Source: Xanthobacteraceae bacterium 501b (GTDB lineage: Bacteria > Pseudomonadota > Alphaproteobacteria > Rhizobiales > Xanthobacteraceae). From it: 64,000 nucleotides of DNA. The notes under the pieces were generated by a model. That model was not told the DNA's origin and ran no database searches. It saw only the letters and a list, made by a program, of their open reading frames with translations. Position numbers and translations under genes: made by a program. Every line of letters starts with the position of its first letter. Position 1 is the stretch's first letter. This document shows, piece after piece, positions 19,115-29,424 of the stretch. Location of the stretch: NCBI GenBank assembly GCA_000378025.1, contig KB899087.1, forward strand, positions 1,798,001-1,862,000, in the 5' to 3' direction.

Positions 19115-20374
19115 ATGAGCACGTTCAAATCCGACTTCCTCCGCACCCTCAGCGAGCGCGGCTTCATTCATCAGATCTCCGATGAACAGGGCCTCGACGC
19201 TCTCTTCGCCAAGGAAACGGTGACGGCCTATATCGGCTTCGACCCCACCGCGCCGAGCCTTCATGCCGGCGGCCTGATCCAGATCATGATGCTGCACTGG
19301 CTGCAGAAGACCGGCCACCGCGCCGTCTCGCTGATGGGCGGCGGCACCGGCATGGTGGGCGACCCCTCCTTCAAGGACGATGCGCGCCAGCTGATGACGG
19401 TGGACACGATCGAGGCCAACATCGCCTCGATCAAGCGCGTCTTCTCGAACTACCTCACCTATGGCGAGGGCCCGACCGACGCGCTGATGATCAACAATGC
19501 CGACTGGCTGCGCGATCTCAACTATCTGGAATTCCTGCGCGATGTCGGCCGGCATTTCTCGGTCAACCGCATGCTGTCCTTCGACAGCGTGAAGACGCGG
19601 CTGGACCGCGAGCAGTCGCTGTCCTTCCTCGAATTCAACTACATGATTCTGCAGGCCTATGACTTCGTCGAACTGTCGAAGCGCTATGATGTCCGGCTGC
19701 AGATGGGCGGCTCCGACCAATGGGGCAACATCGTCAATGGCATCGATCTCGGCCACCGCATGGGCACGCAGCAGCTCTACGCGCTGACCTCGCCGCTGCT
19801 CACCACCGCCTCCGGCGCCAAGATGGGCAAGTCACTGAACGGGGCGGTGTGGCTGAACGCCGACATGCTCGGGCCCTATGAGTTCTGGCAGTACTGGCGC
19901 AACACCGAGGACGCGGATGTCGAGCGCTTCCTCAAGCTCTACACCACCCTGCCGATGGACGAGATCGCGCGCCTGGCGCAGGAGGCGAAGGGCTCGGCCA
20001 TCAACGAGGTGAAGAAGCTCCTCGCCACCGAGATCACCGCCCTGCTGCACGGGCGCGCGGCGGCGGAAGCGGCGGCAGAAACCGCGCGCAAAACCTTCGA
20101 GGAAGGCGGCATCGCTGCCGATCTGCCGACTATCGAGGTGCCGACGGCCGACCTCGCGGCTGGCATCGGCGTGCTGGCCGCCTTCGCCGAGAAGAGCGGG
20201 CTCGTCGCCTCCAATGGCGAGGCGAGGCGTCAGGTCAAGGGCGGCGGGTTGAAGGTGAACGACGCCACCGTCACCGACGAGAAGGCGGTGCTCACCGAGC
20301 GCGACCTGACCCCGGAAGGCGTGATCAAGCTCTCGCTCGGCAAGAAGAAGCACGTGCTGCTGAAACCGGTGTGA
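19115..20374 (+). CDS. tyrS: Tyrosyl-tRNA synthetase
   Basis: Class I aminoacyl-tRNA synthetase, 419 residues. The HIGH-equivalent is HAGG within [12 protein letters not shown], and the KMSKS loop is KMGKS at residue 236. Tyrosine-binding and dimer regions are conserved ([27 protein letters not shown]). The C-terminus has an S4 RNA-binding domain ([21 protein letters not shown]). It belongs to the bacterial TyrRS type with KMSK(G)S close to E. coli. Family B repeats follow the stop. Confidence 0.97.
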   Translation: MSTFKSDFLRTLSERGFIHQISDEQGLDALFAKETVTAYIGFDPTAPSLHAGGLIQIMMLHWLQKTGHRAVSLMGGGTGMVGDPSFKDDARQLMTVDTIEANIASIKRVFSNYLTYGEGPTDALMINNADWLRDLNYLEFLRDVGRHFSVNRMLSFDSVKTRLDREQSLSFLEFNYMILQAYDFVELSKRYDVRLQMGGSDQWGNIVNGIDLGHRMGTQQLYALTSPLLTTASGAKMGKSLNGAVWLNADMLGPYEFWQYWRNTEDADVERFLKLYTTLPMDEIARLAQEAKGSAINEVKKLLATEITALLHGRAAAEAAAETARKTFEEGGIAADLPTIEVPTADLAAGIGVLAAFAEKSGLVASNGEARRQVKGGGLKVNDATVTDEKAVLTERDLTPEGVIKLSLGKKKHVLLKPV

Positions 20375-20409
20375 GTGGCGCCGCCGCGCGGCTGCCATTT
20401 TAACAACGC

Positions 20410-20495
20410 CATGGCCGGGCTTGACCCGGGCATCCACGTCTTGCGTTCCGCCCACCAAAGTCATGGATCCCCGGGTCAAGCCCGGGGATGACGGT
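20410..20495. repeat. Intergenic palindromic repeat, family B (copy 2)
   Basis: Left hairpin CCGGGCTTGACCCGG next to CATCCACG, right hairpin CCCCGGGTCAAGCCCGGGG followed by ATGACGG; the two halves are inverted relative to each other. It lies just after tyrS. Confidence 0.85.
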
Positions 20496-20539
20496 GTGAG
20501 GGTGTACGTCGCCCCGCGTCATGGCGCCTTCAGAGCCTC

Positions 20540-20629
20540 GTCATGGCCGGACTCGCCCCGCCGATCCACGACTTCACGTCACGCCCACCCAAGTCACGAA
20601 TCCCCGGCTCAAGCCCCGGGGATGACGAC
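20540..20629. repeat. Intergenic palindromic repeat, family B (copy 3)
   Basis: Same two-hairpin organisation as copy 2, in tandem with it: GTCATGGCCGG ... GATCCACG on the left and CCCCGGCTCAAGCCCCGGGG followed by ATGACG on the right. Together copies 2 and 3 fill the gap between tyrS and the AsmA-like gene. Confidence 0.82.
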
Positions 20630-20651
20630 CTTTTGACGGCCGTGGCCCTGC

Positions 20652-23600
20652 CTACCGCGTCGGCACCACCGCCGGCGGGGTCGGGTCGGGGGCCTGGCGG
20701 AACTCGAAGATCTTGCGCAGGAAGCCCGGCGCCACCGCCGAGATCGGGTTGACCCGCAGCGTCGGGCCGGACACCGGGCCGACAATCTCATAGGTCACGC
20801 CGACCAGCCCCTCATTGGGACCGCCGCCGAGGAAGAAGCCGAGCACCGGTAGGCGGCTGAACAGATTATTCAGCCCATAGGCCGGCACATACGTGCCGCG
20901 CACCGACACGCGGTCATTGGCGAGATCGAGCGTGCCATCGAAGGTCGAGCCGATCGACGGCCCCCAGATCGCCCCGTCGCGCAGGGTGATCTGCTGGGCG
21001 GAGCGCTGGAACTCGACCTGCAGCTTGCGGAAGGAGATGGCCGAGCCCGGCTGCGGGCGGCCGTCGCGCATGGTCGCCGGGGCGGCGGCGATCAGCCGGT
21101 CGAGCCCGGCCTCGCCCCGGATCACGAAGTCGCGCACATTGATAACGCCACTCTGTGGCCGGCCATCGCCCGCAGGCGCGTCGACATCGATCCAGAGATC
21201 GCCGCCATAGATCTTGGGGTAGAGGTCGATGAAGCGCAGCAGCGCCCCGGCGTCGCTGGTGGCCACCCGCAGCTGCGGCCGGCCATTGCCTTGCGCTTTC
21301 AGCTCGCCGGTCACGCCGCCGGTGCGCCCGACGAGCGCTCCGAGCGAGAAGGCGCGTAGATCGCCATTTCGGCGCGAGATCACGAGGGCGACGTCGCGCA
21401 TCGCCTCGCCATTATTGCCGACGACGACACCGAGCTTGACGTCGAGATCGATGTCGGGCGGGCGGCTCGTGCCCGGCCCGCTGGGAGGCTTGTCGGTGAG
21501 CTGCTTGAGGAAGGCACGCGCCTCGATCACCTCGCCGCGCACCGTCACCTTGTAGGTGCCGTCTGCGTTCTCCAGCTTCACGCTGGCCTTGTCGCCATCG
21601 GAAAGCTTGAAGGTCGGCAGGTTGGCGCTGACCACGGCCGCCTTGGAATCGAGTTCCACCGTGCCGCGAATGTCCACCCCCTGCCCGGTCACCACCAGAT
21701 CTTCGAGCCGTGTGCCATTGCCGGTGATGACGGCCTTGGCGGTCATCTTTGCCGGCTTGCCGGCGGGCTTGGTCCATCCGGGCACCAGGTCCGCGAGCTT
21801 CACGCCGGTGAGGTCGAGCTCGACATCCGCCGTCTTCGCCTTGGCGCCGACCGTGCCGGCCAGCTTGACACCCAGCGTGCCGGACATGCCGGGCAGCTCG
21901 AAGCCGAGCTTCTGCCGCGCGGCGTCGTCCAGCGAGGCGGCGAGCGCGAAGGTCATGTCGCCGGTGGCCGGGCGGCTATAGTCGAAGCTGGCCGGTGCGC
22001 CGCCGAACTTGCCCTGGCCGCGCGCCACCGTCGCCGCCTGGGTCACGAAGGCGCGCACCGTGGCGTCACTGAGATTCTGGTTGAACACCATTTTCGACGC
22101 GCCGAAATCGCTGAGCGTGGCGTCGAAGGCGTAGTCGATATCCGAAGGCTGGATATTGTCGGACAGCTTCACGCTGATCTGCGCCGTGCCCTTGATCGTT
22201 CCCGCGACCGTCTGCGGCTCGATCGGCACATAGGTCGGCCCGCGCAGCGGCGGAATGCCGGCCAGTTCGATGGCGGCGGCGGCCTGGCCGCTCACATTCA
22301 CCTGCACCTTCGCCTCCGGCTTTTCCGGAGCGGTGTCGGAAATGTCGAAGATGCTCTCGCCAATCTCCAGTCGGCGGTCGCCCGGCGTCTGCATCGCCGC
22401 CTTGGCCACCTTCACATGCGCGGTGCGGCCGGTGATCTTCACCACCACGTCGGCATCGATCACCGGGGGAAGACCGGGCACCGGAATGAAGCGCCCATTG
22501 GTGCCTTTGATGTCGATGCTCAGTGCCTCTTCGGCGAGCGGGCGGTCATCATTGCCGATGGAATCCAGCGGAGCGTTGAAGAAGATCTTCGCTTCGCTGA
22601 CATCGCCCGAAACCAGATGGTCGTACACCCATTTGCGCGGTGCCGGCGCGGCGACGGCGGGCCAGAGCCGGATCAGCGACGGCACCGTCATCGGGGTGGC
22701 GGCAACGGTCATGGAGAGCGAGGGCGCGGGCCCCGCGAGTTCCAGCGCGCCGCCCAGCGTGATGCCGCCCTGCGGCCCTTTCAGCTCACCGCGATCAATG
22801 CTGGCGCGCTGCGCCACCGGATCGAAGGAGAGATCGAACACGATATCGTCGAGGACAAAGGGCGGCACCTGCGTCTGGTGCGGGCCGCCGCCGAGGAAGC
22901 TGGCCCGCGCCGAATGGCTGTGCAGCCGCCAGAGGCCGGCGCTGTCGGCGGGAATCTCCACCGTGCCGGCGAGGTCCATGGCGAAGGGGCCGGCTTGGGC
23001 GGTCACGGAGGTGAGGTTGATCCGCCGCGCCGCCGGATCGAGCGAAAAGGCCAGCACCGCCTCGTCAATCAACATGCGCCCGTCCACGTCCGGGCCGACC
23101 TGAAGCTCGCCCGCCCCGGCCGCCAGTCGCCCGCTGCTCGCCAGCACCACGCCGCGCGGGTCGATGGTGGCGACGAAATCGATCGACAGCGGCGAGGTGG
23201 CAAGAATATCCGCCCCGGCCTTACCGGCGGAGATCAGCAGATCGCGCGGCGCGAGGTCGCGCACTTCCAGTTCCAGGTCGCGCCGCCCCTCGTTGAGCGC
23301 GCCGACCGTGGCCCGCGCCGACCACGGCCCGTCCATGCCGCCAGCCTTGATGTCGAAGGTCACGCCACCGGCCGCCGGGCGCGACAGCGACAGGTCGATG
23401 TCGTCGAAGGTCCATTCCCGCCCGCTGGCCTCGTTGCGGATGACAAGGATGCCTTCCTTGAGCCCGATCTCGCTCAGCGTGCCGCCATCGAGGCCGCCCT
23501 GGTCGAACTGTCGGGCCAGCGCGGCGAGGCTGGCAAGGCGGAGCGGGCCGAACGGCGTCGGCACCTCGCCCTCCGCCACAGCGACACCGGGCGCGCCCTC

Positions 23601-24233
23601 CGCAGGCACCGGCGCGCCGGCCGGCGCGGGGACGGGTCCGGCCGTTTGGTCGGCCGCGGGATCGGCCGTCGGCACGGTGGTGAGCAGCTTGGGCTGCACC
23701 CGGGCGCCGTCGGCAGCGTCCGCCTCGGTCGAGATGGAGAGCTGGCCCTGCGCATCGATGAACACATTCAGCCGGACGCCGACCAGATCGACCCGCTCGG
23801 GCTGCATCAGCCAGGGCAGCCAGCTGTTCTGCAGCGCCACTTCCGCTTGCGGCGCGGTGGCTATGAGGTCGCCATCGCTGTCGCGCACGGTGATATCGGC
23901 CGCGTGCAGCACGATGCCGCCCTCCGGCGCACGCTCGGCGACGATGGCGCCGATCTGCACGGTGCGCCCGGCCCCGAGCCGCGCTTCAAGCGTGCGCTCG
24001 ACATAGGGGCGCGCCATGTCGACGGTGAGCACACCGGCACTGAACAGAAGGTAGATGCCGGCGATCGCGGCGGCCAGAAGCACGAAGGTGGAGCCGCCCG
24101 ACCAGGCGCAAAGGCGCAGCCAGCGCCGCCGGCGAGCGGGCGTCGCGCACACCTTCGGCGGCCGCTTGACGCGAAGGCGCTTCACCTGGCGCTTGCCGGC
24201 CGTCGGCGACCTGTGCGTCGTCTGCTCTTTCAT
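20652..24233 (-). CDS. AsmA-like / DUF3971 (YhdP-family) envelope protein
   Basis: A 1193-residue protein with a very basic cytoplasmic start (KRQVKRLRVKRPPK), one membrane helix (STFVLLAAAIAGIYLLFSAG, about residues 49-68) and a huge periplasmic beta-rich body. The C-terminal AsmA-like region ends with GLNNLFSRLPVLGFFLGGGPNEGLVGVTYEIVG, characteristic of DUF3971/YhdP proteins. Family members form hydrophobic-groove bridges between membranes and are implicated in phospholipid transport to the outer membrane. It is divergent from bcp, a common alphaproteobacterial neighbourhood. The far C-terminus (RQAPDPTPPAVVPTR) is unconserved. Confidence 0.88.
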   Translation of the reverse strand: MKEQTTHRSPTAGKRQVKRLRVKRPPKVCATPARRRRWLRLCAWSGGSTFVLLAAAIAGIYLLFSAGVLTVDMARPYVERTLEARLGAGRTVQIGAIVAERAPEGGIVLHAADITVRDSDGDLIATAPQAEVALQNSWLPWLMQPERVDLVGVRLNVFIDAQGQLSISTEADAADGARVQPKLLTTVPTADPAADQTAGPVPAPAGAPVPAEGAPGVAVAEGEVPTPFGPLRLASLAALARQFDQGGLDGGTLSEIGLKEGILVIRNEASGREWTFDDIDLSLSRPAAGGVTFDIKAGGMDGPWSARATVGALNEGRRDLELEVRDLAPRDLLISAGKAGADILATSPLSIDFVATIDPRGVVLASSGRLAAGAGELQVGPDVDGRMLIDEAVLAFSLDPAARRINLTSVTAQAGPFAMDLAGTVEIPADSAGLWRLHSHSARASFLGGGPHQTQVPPFVLDDIVFDLSFDPVAQRASIDRGELKGPQGGITLGGALELAGPAPSLSMTVAATPMTVPSLIRLWPAVAAPAPRKWVYDHLVSGDVSEAKIFFNAPLDSIGNDDRPLAEEALSIDIKGTNGRFIPVPGLPPVIDADVVVKITGRTAHVKVAKAAMQTPGDRRLEIGESIFDISDTAPEKPEAKVQVNVSGQAAAAIELAGIPPLRGPTYVPIEPQTVAGTIKGTAQISVKLSDNIQPSDIDYAFDATLSDFGASKMVFNQNLSDATVRAFVTQAATVARGQGKFGGAPASFDYSRPATGDMTFALAASLDDAARQKLGFELPGMSGTLGVKLAGTVGAKAKTADVELDLTGVKLADLVPGWTKPAGKPAKMTAKAVITGNGTRLEDLVVTGQGVDIRGTVELDSKAAVVSANLPTFKLSDGDKASVKLENADGTYKVTVRGEVIEARAFLKQLTDKPPSGPGTSRPPDIDLDVKLGVVVGNNGEAMRDVALVISRRNGDLRAFSLGALVGRTGGVTGELKAQGNGRPQLRVATSDAGALLRFIDLYPKIYGGDLWIDVDAPAGDGRPQSGVINVRDFVIRGEAGLDRLIAAAPATMRDGRPQPGSAISFRKLQVEFQRSAQQITLRDGAIWGPSIGSTFDGTLDLANDRVSVRGTYVPAYGLNNLFSRLPVLGFFLGGGPNEGLVGVTYEIVGPVSGPTLRVNPISAVAPGFLRKIFEFRQAPDPTPPAVVPTR

Positions 24234-24422
24234 CTACGGCACGAATCCTTGAGGCTGGGTCATAATGCCCGCGCGCATGACAGGCGGCGACACCTTATCC
24301 ACCTGCATGCTGACATCCCGCTGATCGCTCCGCACAATTGGCGGGCCCGCACGTCCACCGGCAAGCCCCAACGGCATGCCACCCCCAGCCGATCCCCCCC
24401 AAACACGCCGAAAGGAAGGCAC

Positions 24423-24890
24423 ATGACCGAGATAGAGGTGGGAGCCCCCGCGCCCGACTTCACTTTGACCACCGATTCGGGCGAGGTGCTGTCCCTCGCC
24501 GCCTGCCGTGGCCGAAAGCTGGTGCTCTATTTCTACCCCAAGGCCGGCACGTCAGGCTGCACGGTGGAGGCGCATGACTTCAACCGCCTGAAGGCCGATT
24601 TCGATGCCGCCGACACGCTGGTGGTCGGCGTCTCGCCCGACCCGGACAAGGCGCTCGCCAAGTTCCGCGCCAAGGAGGGCCTCACCTTCCCGCTCGCCGG
24701 GAACGAGGACCATGCCATGCTCGAAGCCTATGGCGTGTGGGGCGAGAAATCCATGTACGGCAAGAAATACATGGGCGTCGAGCGGACCACCATGCTGATC
24801 GACCGCGAGGGGCGGGTCGCCCGCCTCTGGCCGAAGGTGAAGGTCGCCGGCCACGCGGACGAGGTGCTGGCGGCGGCGCAGGCGCTGTGA
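24423..24890 (+). CDS. bcp: Thioredoxin-dependent peroxiredoxin, Bcp/PrxQ type
   Basis: Reduces peroxides. 155 residues; peroxidatic cysteine Cys46 in GTSGCTVEAHDF. Many Bcp proteins have the resolving cysteine five residues later, but here that position (51) is His, so the enzyme looks 1-Cys. The rest (FYPKAGT, VVGVSPDPDKALAKF, RTTMLIDREGRVARLW) is standard. Start ATG 24423 has a good GGAAGG ribosome site. It is divergent from the AsmA-like gene. Confidence 0.93.
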   Translation: MTEIEVGAPAPDFTLTTDSGEVLSLAACRGRKLVLYFYPKAGTSGCTVEAHDFNRLKADFDAADTLVVGVSPDPDKALAKFRAKEGLTFPLAGNEDHAMLEAYGVWGEKSMYGKKYMGVERTTMLIDREGRVARLWPKVKVAGHADEVLAAAQAL

Positions 24891-24927
24891 GGCGCGGCGG
24901 GGCGCGACAGGCGTCCCGCCTCTGCGC

Positions 24928-26058
24928 TCAGTCCACATCCTCGACGCTGGCCGGCCCGCCGCCATAGGCGCGCTGCGCCAGCGCCGCTTCCATGAACGGG
25001 TCGAGATCGCCGTCCAGCACTTCCTGCGGCGTGCCCGAGGTGACGCCGGTGCGCAGATCCTTCACCAGTTGGTAGGGCTGGAGCACATAGGAGCGGATCT
25101 GATGGCCCCAGCCGATATCGGTCTTGGCGGCCTGGTCGGCGGCGGCCTGCGCCTCGCGCTTCTTCAGCTCCATCTCGTAGAGCTTGGCGCGCAGCATTTC
25201 CCACGCCGTGGCGCGGTTCTTGTGCTGGGAACGGTCGCCCTGTGCCACCACGGCGATGCCGGTGGGAATATGGGTGAAGCGGACGGCGGATTCGGTCTTG
25301 TTGACGTGCTGGCCGCCGGCGCCGCCGGAACGCATCGTGTCGATGCGCAGATCGCTTTCCTTGATGTCGACGACGATGCGGTCGTCGATCACGGGGTAGA
25401 CGTCGACGCTGGCGAAGGAGGTCTGGCGCCGGGCGTTGGAATCGAAGGGCGAGATCCGCACCAGCCGGTGCACGCCGCCCTCGGTCTTCATCCAGCCATA
25501 GGCGTTGTGGCCCTTGACCAGGATGGTCGCGGATTTCAGCCCGGCGGTTTCGCCCGCCTGCTCGTCCACCAGCTCCACCTTGAAGCCGCGGCGCTCGGCC
25601 CAGCGCGTATACATGCGCAGCAGCATCAGCGCCCAGTCCTGGCTGTCGGTGCCGCCGGCGCCGGCATGGACTTCGAGATAGCTGTCATTGGCGTCCGCCT
25701 CGCCGGACAGCAGCGCTTCCAGCTGGCGGCGCGCGACCTCAGCCTTCAGTTTGGTGAGCGCGTTTGCCGCCTCGTCGACGATCGAGGCGTCGCCCTCGGC
25801 CTCGCCCATCTCGATCAGCTCGACATTGTCGGAGAGCTCGCGGGTGATGCGCTCCAGCGCACCGAGCCCGTCCTCCAGCGTGCCGCGCTCCTGCATCAGC
25901 TTCTGCGCGCGCTCGGGATCGTTCCACAGATTGGGGTCCTCGGCGAGCGCATTCAGCTCGGCAAGGCGGGCCTTGGAACGGTCGAAATCGATGTGCTGCC
26001 GCAGCAACTGGGCGGCTTCCCGGATTTCGTCGACGCTCGCGGCGAGCTCGGCGCGCAT
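24928..26058 (-). CDS. prfB: Peptide chain release factor 2
   Basis: Terminates translation at UGA/UAA. 376 residues as one uninterrupted frame. The GGQ motif is at 248-250 in SGGAGGQHVNKTESAVR and the stop-codon recognition tripeptide SPF is in RISPFDSNARRQTSF. The N-terminal helical domain is intact. There is no in-frame UGA near the start, so the programmed +1 frameshift known from E. coli prfB is absent. It lies downstream of mrcA and amiC on the same strand, an alphaproteobacterial order, with the convergent GST gene in between. Confidence 0.96.
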   Translation of the reverse strand: MRAELAASVDEIREAAQLLRQHIDFDRSKARLAELNALAEDPNLWNDPERAQKLMQERGTLEDGLGALERITRELSDNVELIEMGEAEGDASIVDEAANALTKLKAEVARRQLEALLSGEADANDSYLEVHAGAGGTDSQDWALMLLRMYTRWAERRGFKVELVDEQAGETAGLKSATILVKGHNAYGWMKTEGGVHRLVRISPFDSNARRQTSFASVDVYPVIDDRIVVDIKESDLRIDTMRSGGAGGQHVNKTESAVRFTHIPTGIAVVAQGDRSQHKNRATAWEMLRAKLYEMELKKREAQAAADQAAKTDIGWGHQIRSYVLQPYQLVKDLRTGVTSGTPQEVLDGDLDPFMEAALAQRAYGGGPASVEDVD

Positions 26059-26223
26059 GATGGCTACTCTCGATAGGACATTGAAGGCGGCGGAAAATAG
26101 AGGCGTTGCCGCACAGTGTAAACGCCCCGCGCGCCGGTTGGCTCCGCAGGCGTCGCGCCGAGCGGCTTGCGGGGCGCGCCGGCGGCCCTAGGATGCGGCG
26201 AACCCTGGCAAAAGGAACATCAG

Positions 26224-26850
26224 ATGCACCTCGTCGGCATGCTCGATTCGCCCTATGTGCGCCGCGTCGCGGTGTCACTGACCACTCTCGGCCTGCCCTT
26301 CACCCACGAGTCCGTGTCCGTGTTCCGCCATTATGAGCGATTTCAGGGAATCAATCCGGTGGTGAAGGCGCCGACGCTGATCACCGATGGCGGCGTCGTG
26401 CTGATGGATTCGACCCTCATCCTCGAACATACCGAGAAGCTGGCCGGCCGCTCGCTCGCCCCGGACGAACTTTCCGCGCATGCCCGGGCGCAGCGGCTGA
26501 TCGGCCTGGCGCTGGCCGCCTGCGAGAAGAGCGTGCAGATCGTCTATGAGAACCAGCTGCGCCCGGAGGAGAAGCGCCACCAGCCCTGGCTGGACCGGGT
26601 GAACGAGCAACTCCTCGCCGCCTACCGCCTGATCGAGGCGGAGATCGGCGACGCGACGATGGAAGATGGGGAGGGCTGGCTGTTCGGCCCGGCGCCGCTG
26701 CAGGCCGACATCACCACCGCCATCGCCTGGACCTTCACCACCCGCATGCTGCCGGATCTGATGCCGGCGGACGCCTTTCCGGCGCTCACCCGCCTCACCA
26801 CCCGCGCCGAGGCGCAGGAGGCGTTCAAGGCCTGGCCCTATGATGGCTGA
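26224..26850 (+). CDS. Glutathione S-transferase family protein
   Basis: A 208-residue protein with the N-terminal thioredoxin-like domain (MHLVGMLDSPYVRRVAVSLTTLGLPF; Ser/Tyr available as the glutathione-activating residue near position 9) and the GSH-binding VKAPTLITDGGVVLMDSTLI, then an all-helical C-terminal domain with a conserved LQADITTAIAW. The class cannot be fixed by eye. It is inserted convergently between prfB and mrcA. Confidence 0.9.
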   Translation: MHLVGMLDSPYVRRVAVSLTTLGLPFTHESVSVFRHYERFQGINPVVKAPTLITDGGVVLMDSTLILEHTEKLAGRSLAPDELSAHARAQRLIGLALAACEKSVQIVYENQLRPEEKRHQPWLDRVNEQLLAAYRLIEAEIGDATMEDGEGWLFGPAPLQADITTAIAWTFTTRMLPDLMPADAFPALTRLTTRAEAQEAFKAWPYDG

Positions 26851-26868
26851 GGACGCCGCCGGCGCGGC

Positions 26869-29307
26869 TCAGTAGAGCCCGCCGGTGCCGCTGGCGCCCA
26901 CGGCGCGGTCGGCGTCGGGGTTGATGCCGATCGGATTGCCAGCGGCATCGGTAGCGCCGATGATCGAATAGCTGTCGGGCGGCGCCGTGCCCGGCTTGAA
27001 CGCCTCAAGGATCGAGCCCTCGCCCGGCCCGGCGCGCAGGCCGCTCTTCGGGTTGATGCGGATCAGCTTGATGCCGGGCGGCACGCGGAAGGGCACGGCC
27101 GGCCGGTCGGCCAGCGCCAGCTTCATGAAGTCGCGGACCACGGGGGCGGCGATCAGGCCGCCGGTCGAGCCCTTGCCCATCGGCTTGGGCGTATCGAAGC
27201 CGAGATAGACCGCCACCACCAGCTCCGGGGTGTAGCCGACGAACCAGGCGTCCTTTTCCTCGTTGGTGGTGCCGGTCTTGCCGGCAATCGGCTTGCCCAG
27301 CACCTTCAGCGCCGTGCCGGTGCCGCGCTGGACCACGCCTTCCAGCATCGAGGTGATCTGGTAGGCCGTCATCGGGTCGAGCACCTGCTCGCGCCGGTCG
27401 ATCAGCACCGGCTCATTCTGGCCCTGCCAGCCGGCGGCGTCGCAGCCGCGGCATTCGCGCTCGTCATGGCGGTAGATGGTCTTGCCGTAGCGGTCCTGCA
27501 CGCGGTCGATCAGCGTCGGCTTGATGCGCTTGCCGCCATTGGCGAACATCGAATAGCCGCCGGCCATGCGCAGCGCCGTGGTCTCGCCGGCGCCGAGCGA
27601 CATGGAGAGCACGGGGAGCAGATTGTCGGAGACGCCGAAGCGCTTGGCGTATTCGACGATCAGCGGCATGCCGAGATCGTTCGCCAGCCGCACCGTCATC
27701 ACGTTGCGCGACTGCTCGATGCCGAAGCGCAGCGTCTGAGGGCCATAGAACTTGCCGGAATAGTTTTCCGGCCGCCAGGTCGCCTGCCCCTGCTGGGCCA
27801 GCTCAAACGGCGCGTCCATGATGACGCTGGACGGCGTGTAGCCATTGTCGATGGCGGCCGCGTAGACATAGGGCTTGAACGACGAGCCTGGCTGGCGCTG
27901 GGCCTGGGTGGCGCGGTTGAACTGGCTTTCGTCGAAGGAGAAGCCGCCGGCCATGGCCAGCACGCGCCCGGTCGAGGGGTCCATCGCGACAAGCGCGCCT
28001 TCGATCTGCGGCTGCTGGCGCAGGCGCCATTGGTCGGGCTTGCCGTCCACCGGCTCGACATAGACCACGTCGCCGGGCTTCAGCACGCCGGCCACGCCGC
28101 CCTTGGCGTTGCGGATCGCCCATTTGGCGCCGTCGGCGGTGATCATGCCGACATCGCGCTGGGTGCCGAGCACGCCGGAACGGTCGCGCTGCGGCTGCAG
28201 GCCGATGCGCGCGCCCTTGGCGTCAGAATCCAGCACCACGGCGAGCCGCCAGGGAATGTCGGTGAAGGTGCGCACATCGGCGAGGCGCGCGCCCCAGTCG
28301 CCCGTCGTCTCGATCCGCGTGACCGGACCGCGGAAGCCGCGCTGCTCGTCATAGCGGGTCAGCCCGTCGAGAAGCGCTTCCTTGGCATACTGCTGTAGCT
28401 TGGGGTTCAGCGAGGTCCGCACCGAGAGGCCGCCGCCATAGAGCTTGTCCTCGCCATAGCGCTCGAAAATCTCGCGGCGCACTTCCTCGGCGAAATATTC
28501 GGCCGAGAAGATATGCGCGCCGGTCGGGCGCACGGTCACGGACAGGTCGGTCTTCTTGGCGTCGTCGGCCTGCTGCTGGGTGATATAGCCGTTCTCGGCC
28601 ATGCGATCGATCACCCAGTTGCGGCGCTCGACAGCGGCGTCGTGGCGGCGGAACGGGTGATAATTGTTCGGGCCCTTCGGCAGGGCGGCGAGATAGGCGG
28701 CCTCGGCGATGGTCAGCTCGGAGACCGACTTGTCGAAATAGAGCAGCGAGGCGGCGGCGACGCCATAGGAGCCGATGCCGAGATAGATCTCGTTCAGATA
28801 GAGTTCGAGGATCTTGTCCTTGGAATAGGCGCGCTCCATGCGCAGCGCCAGCAGCGCCTCCTTCACCTTGCGGTCGATCGAGACCTCATTGGTCAGCAGG
28901 AAGTTCTTCGCCACCTGCTGGGTGATGGTGGAGGCGCCCTGCGGGCGGCGGCCGGAGCCGTAATTCTGCAGGAAGGCGAAGGCGGCGCGGCCGATGCCGG
29001 TCAGGTCGATGCCGCCATGGGAATAGAAGTTCTTGTCCTCGGCGGCGAGGAACGCCTCCTTCACCAGCGGCGGGATGTTCTGGATCGGCAGATAGAGCCG
29101 GCGCTCGCGGGCATATTCGGCCAGCAGCGAGCCGTCCGCGGCATGGACGCGGGTCATGACCGGCGGCTCGTAGTTCTGCAGCTGGCTGTAGTCCGGCAGG
29201 TCCTGCGAGAATTTCCACGCAAAATAGCCGGCCGCCGCCCCGCCGATCACGAAGACGATCGTGCCGAGCGCGAACATGAACCCCAAGAACCGCAGAAGCA
29301 GCCGCAT
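26869..29307 (-). CDS. mrcA: Penicillin-binding protein 1A (bifunctional)
   Basis: Class A PBP that polymerises and crosslinks peptidoglycan. 812 residues: N-terminal membrane helix (RFLGFMFALGTIVFVIGGAA), GT51 transglycosylase with AAEDKNFYSHGGID and GASTITQQVAKN, an OB-like linker typical of PBP1a, and a transpeptidase domain with SSFK (Ser475-Lys478), then KTGT in IAGKTGTTNEEKDAWF. Start ATG 29307 (MRLLLRFLG) matches relatives; a GTG at 29337 would add ten residues. It lies downstream of amiC on the same strand, probably co-transcribed. Confidence 0.95.
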   Translation of the reverse strand: MRLLLRFLGFMFALGTIVFVIGGAAAGYFAWKFSQDLPDYSQLQNYEPPVMTRVHAADGSLLAEYARERRLYLPIQNIPPLVKEAFLAAEDKNFYSHGGIDLTGIGRAAFAFLQNYGSGRRPQGASTITQQVAKNFLLTNEVSIDRKVKEALLALRMERAYSKDKILELYLNEIYLGIGSYGVAAASLLYFDKSVSELTIAEAAYLAALPKGPNNYHPFRRHDAAVERRNWVIDRMAENGYITQQQADDAKKTDLSVTVRPTGAHIFSAEYFAEEVRREIFERYGEDKLYGGGLSVRTSLNPKLQQYAKEALLDGLTRYDEQRGFRGPVTRIETTGDWGARLADVRTFTDIPWRLAVVLDSDAKGARIGLQPQRDRSGVLGTQRDVGMITADGAKWAIRNAKGGVAGVLKPGDVVYVEPVDGKPDQWRLRQQPQIEGALVAMDPSTGRVLAMAGGFSFDESQFNRATQAQRQPGSSFKPYVYAAAIDNGYTPSSVIMDAPFELAQQGQATWRPENYSGKFYGPQTLRFGIEQSRNVMTVRLANDLGMPLIVEYAKRFGVSDNLLPVLSMSLGAGETTALRMAGGYSMFANGGKRIKPTLIDRVQDRYGKTIYRHDERECRGCDAAGWQGQNEPVLIDRREQVLDPMTAYQITSMLEGVVQRGTGTALKVLGKPIAGKTGTTNEEKDAWFVGYTPELVVAVYLGFDTPKPMGKGSTGGLIAAPVVRDFMKLALADRPAVPFRVPPGIKLIRINPKSGLRAGPGEGSILEAFKPGTAPPDSYSIIGATDAAGNPIGINPDADRAVGASGTGGLY

Positions 29308-29424
29308 ACGGCCAGGCCCCCAATAAGCTGAGAACACCCCCGCGCGGCAGCGCGATAAGAGTCCGAATGTGGTCGTCGCCCGAAGGGCAGCGTTTGCGCG
29401 GCAACTATGGCCTAATCGCGACCG

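Noticed and set aside
24928..26058. Programmed +1 frameshift in prfB
   Set aside because: The frame is uninterrupted and has no early in-frame UGA.
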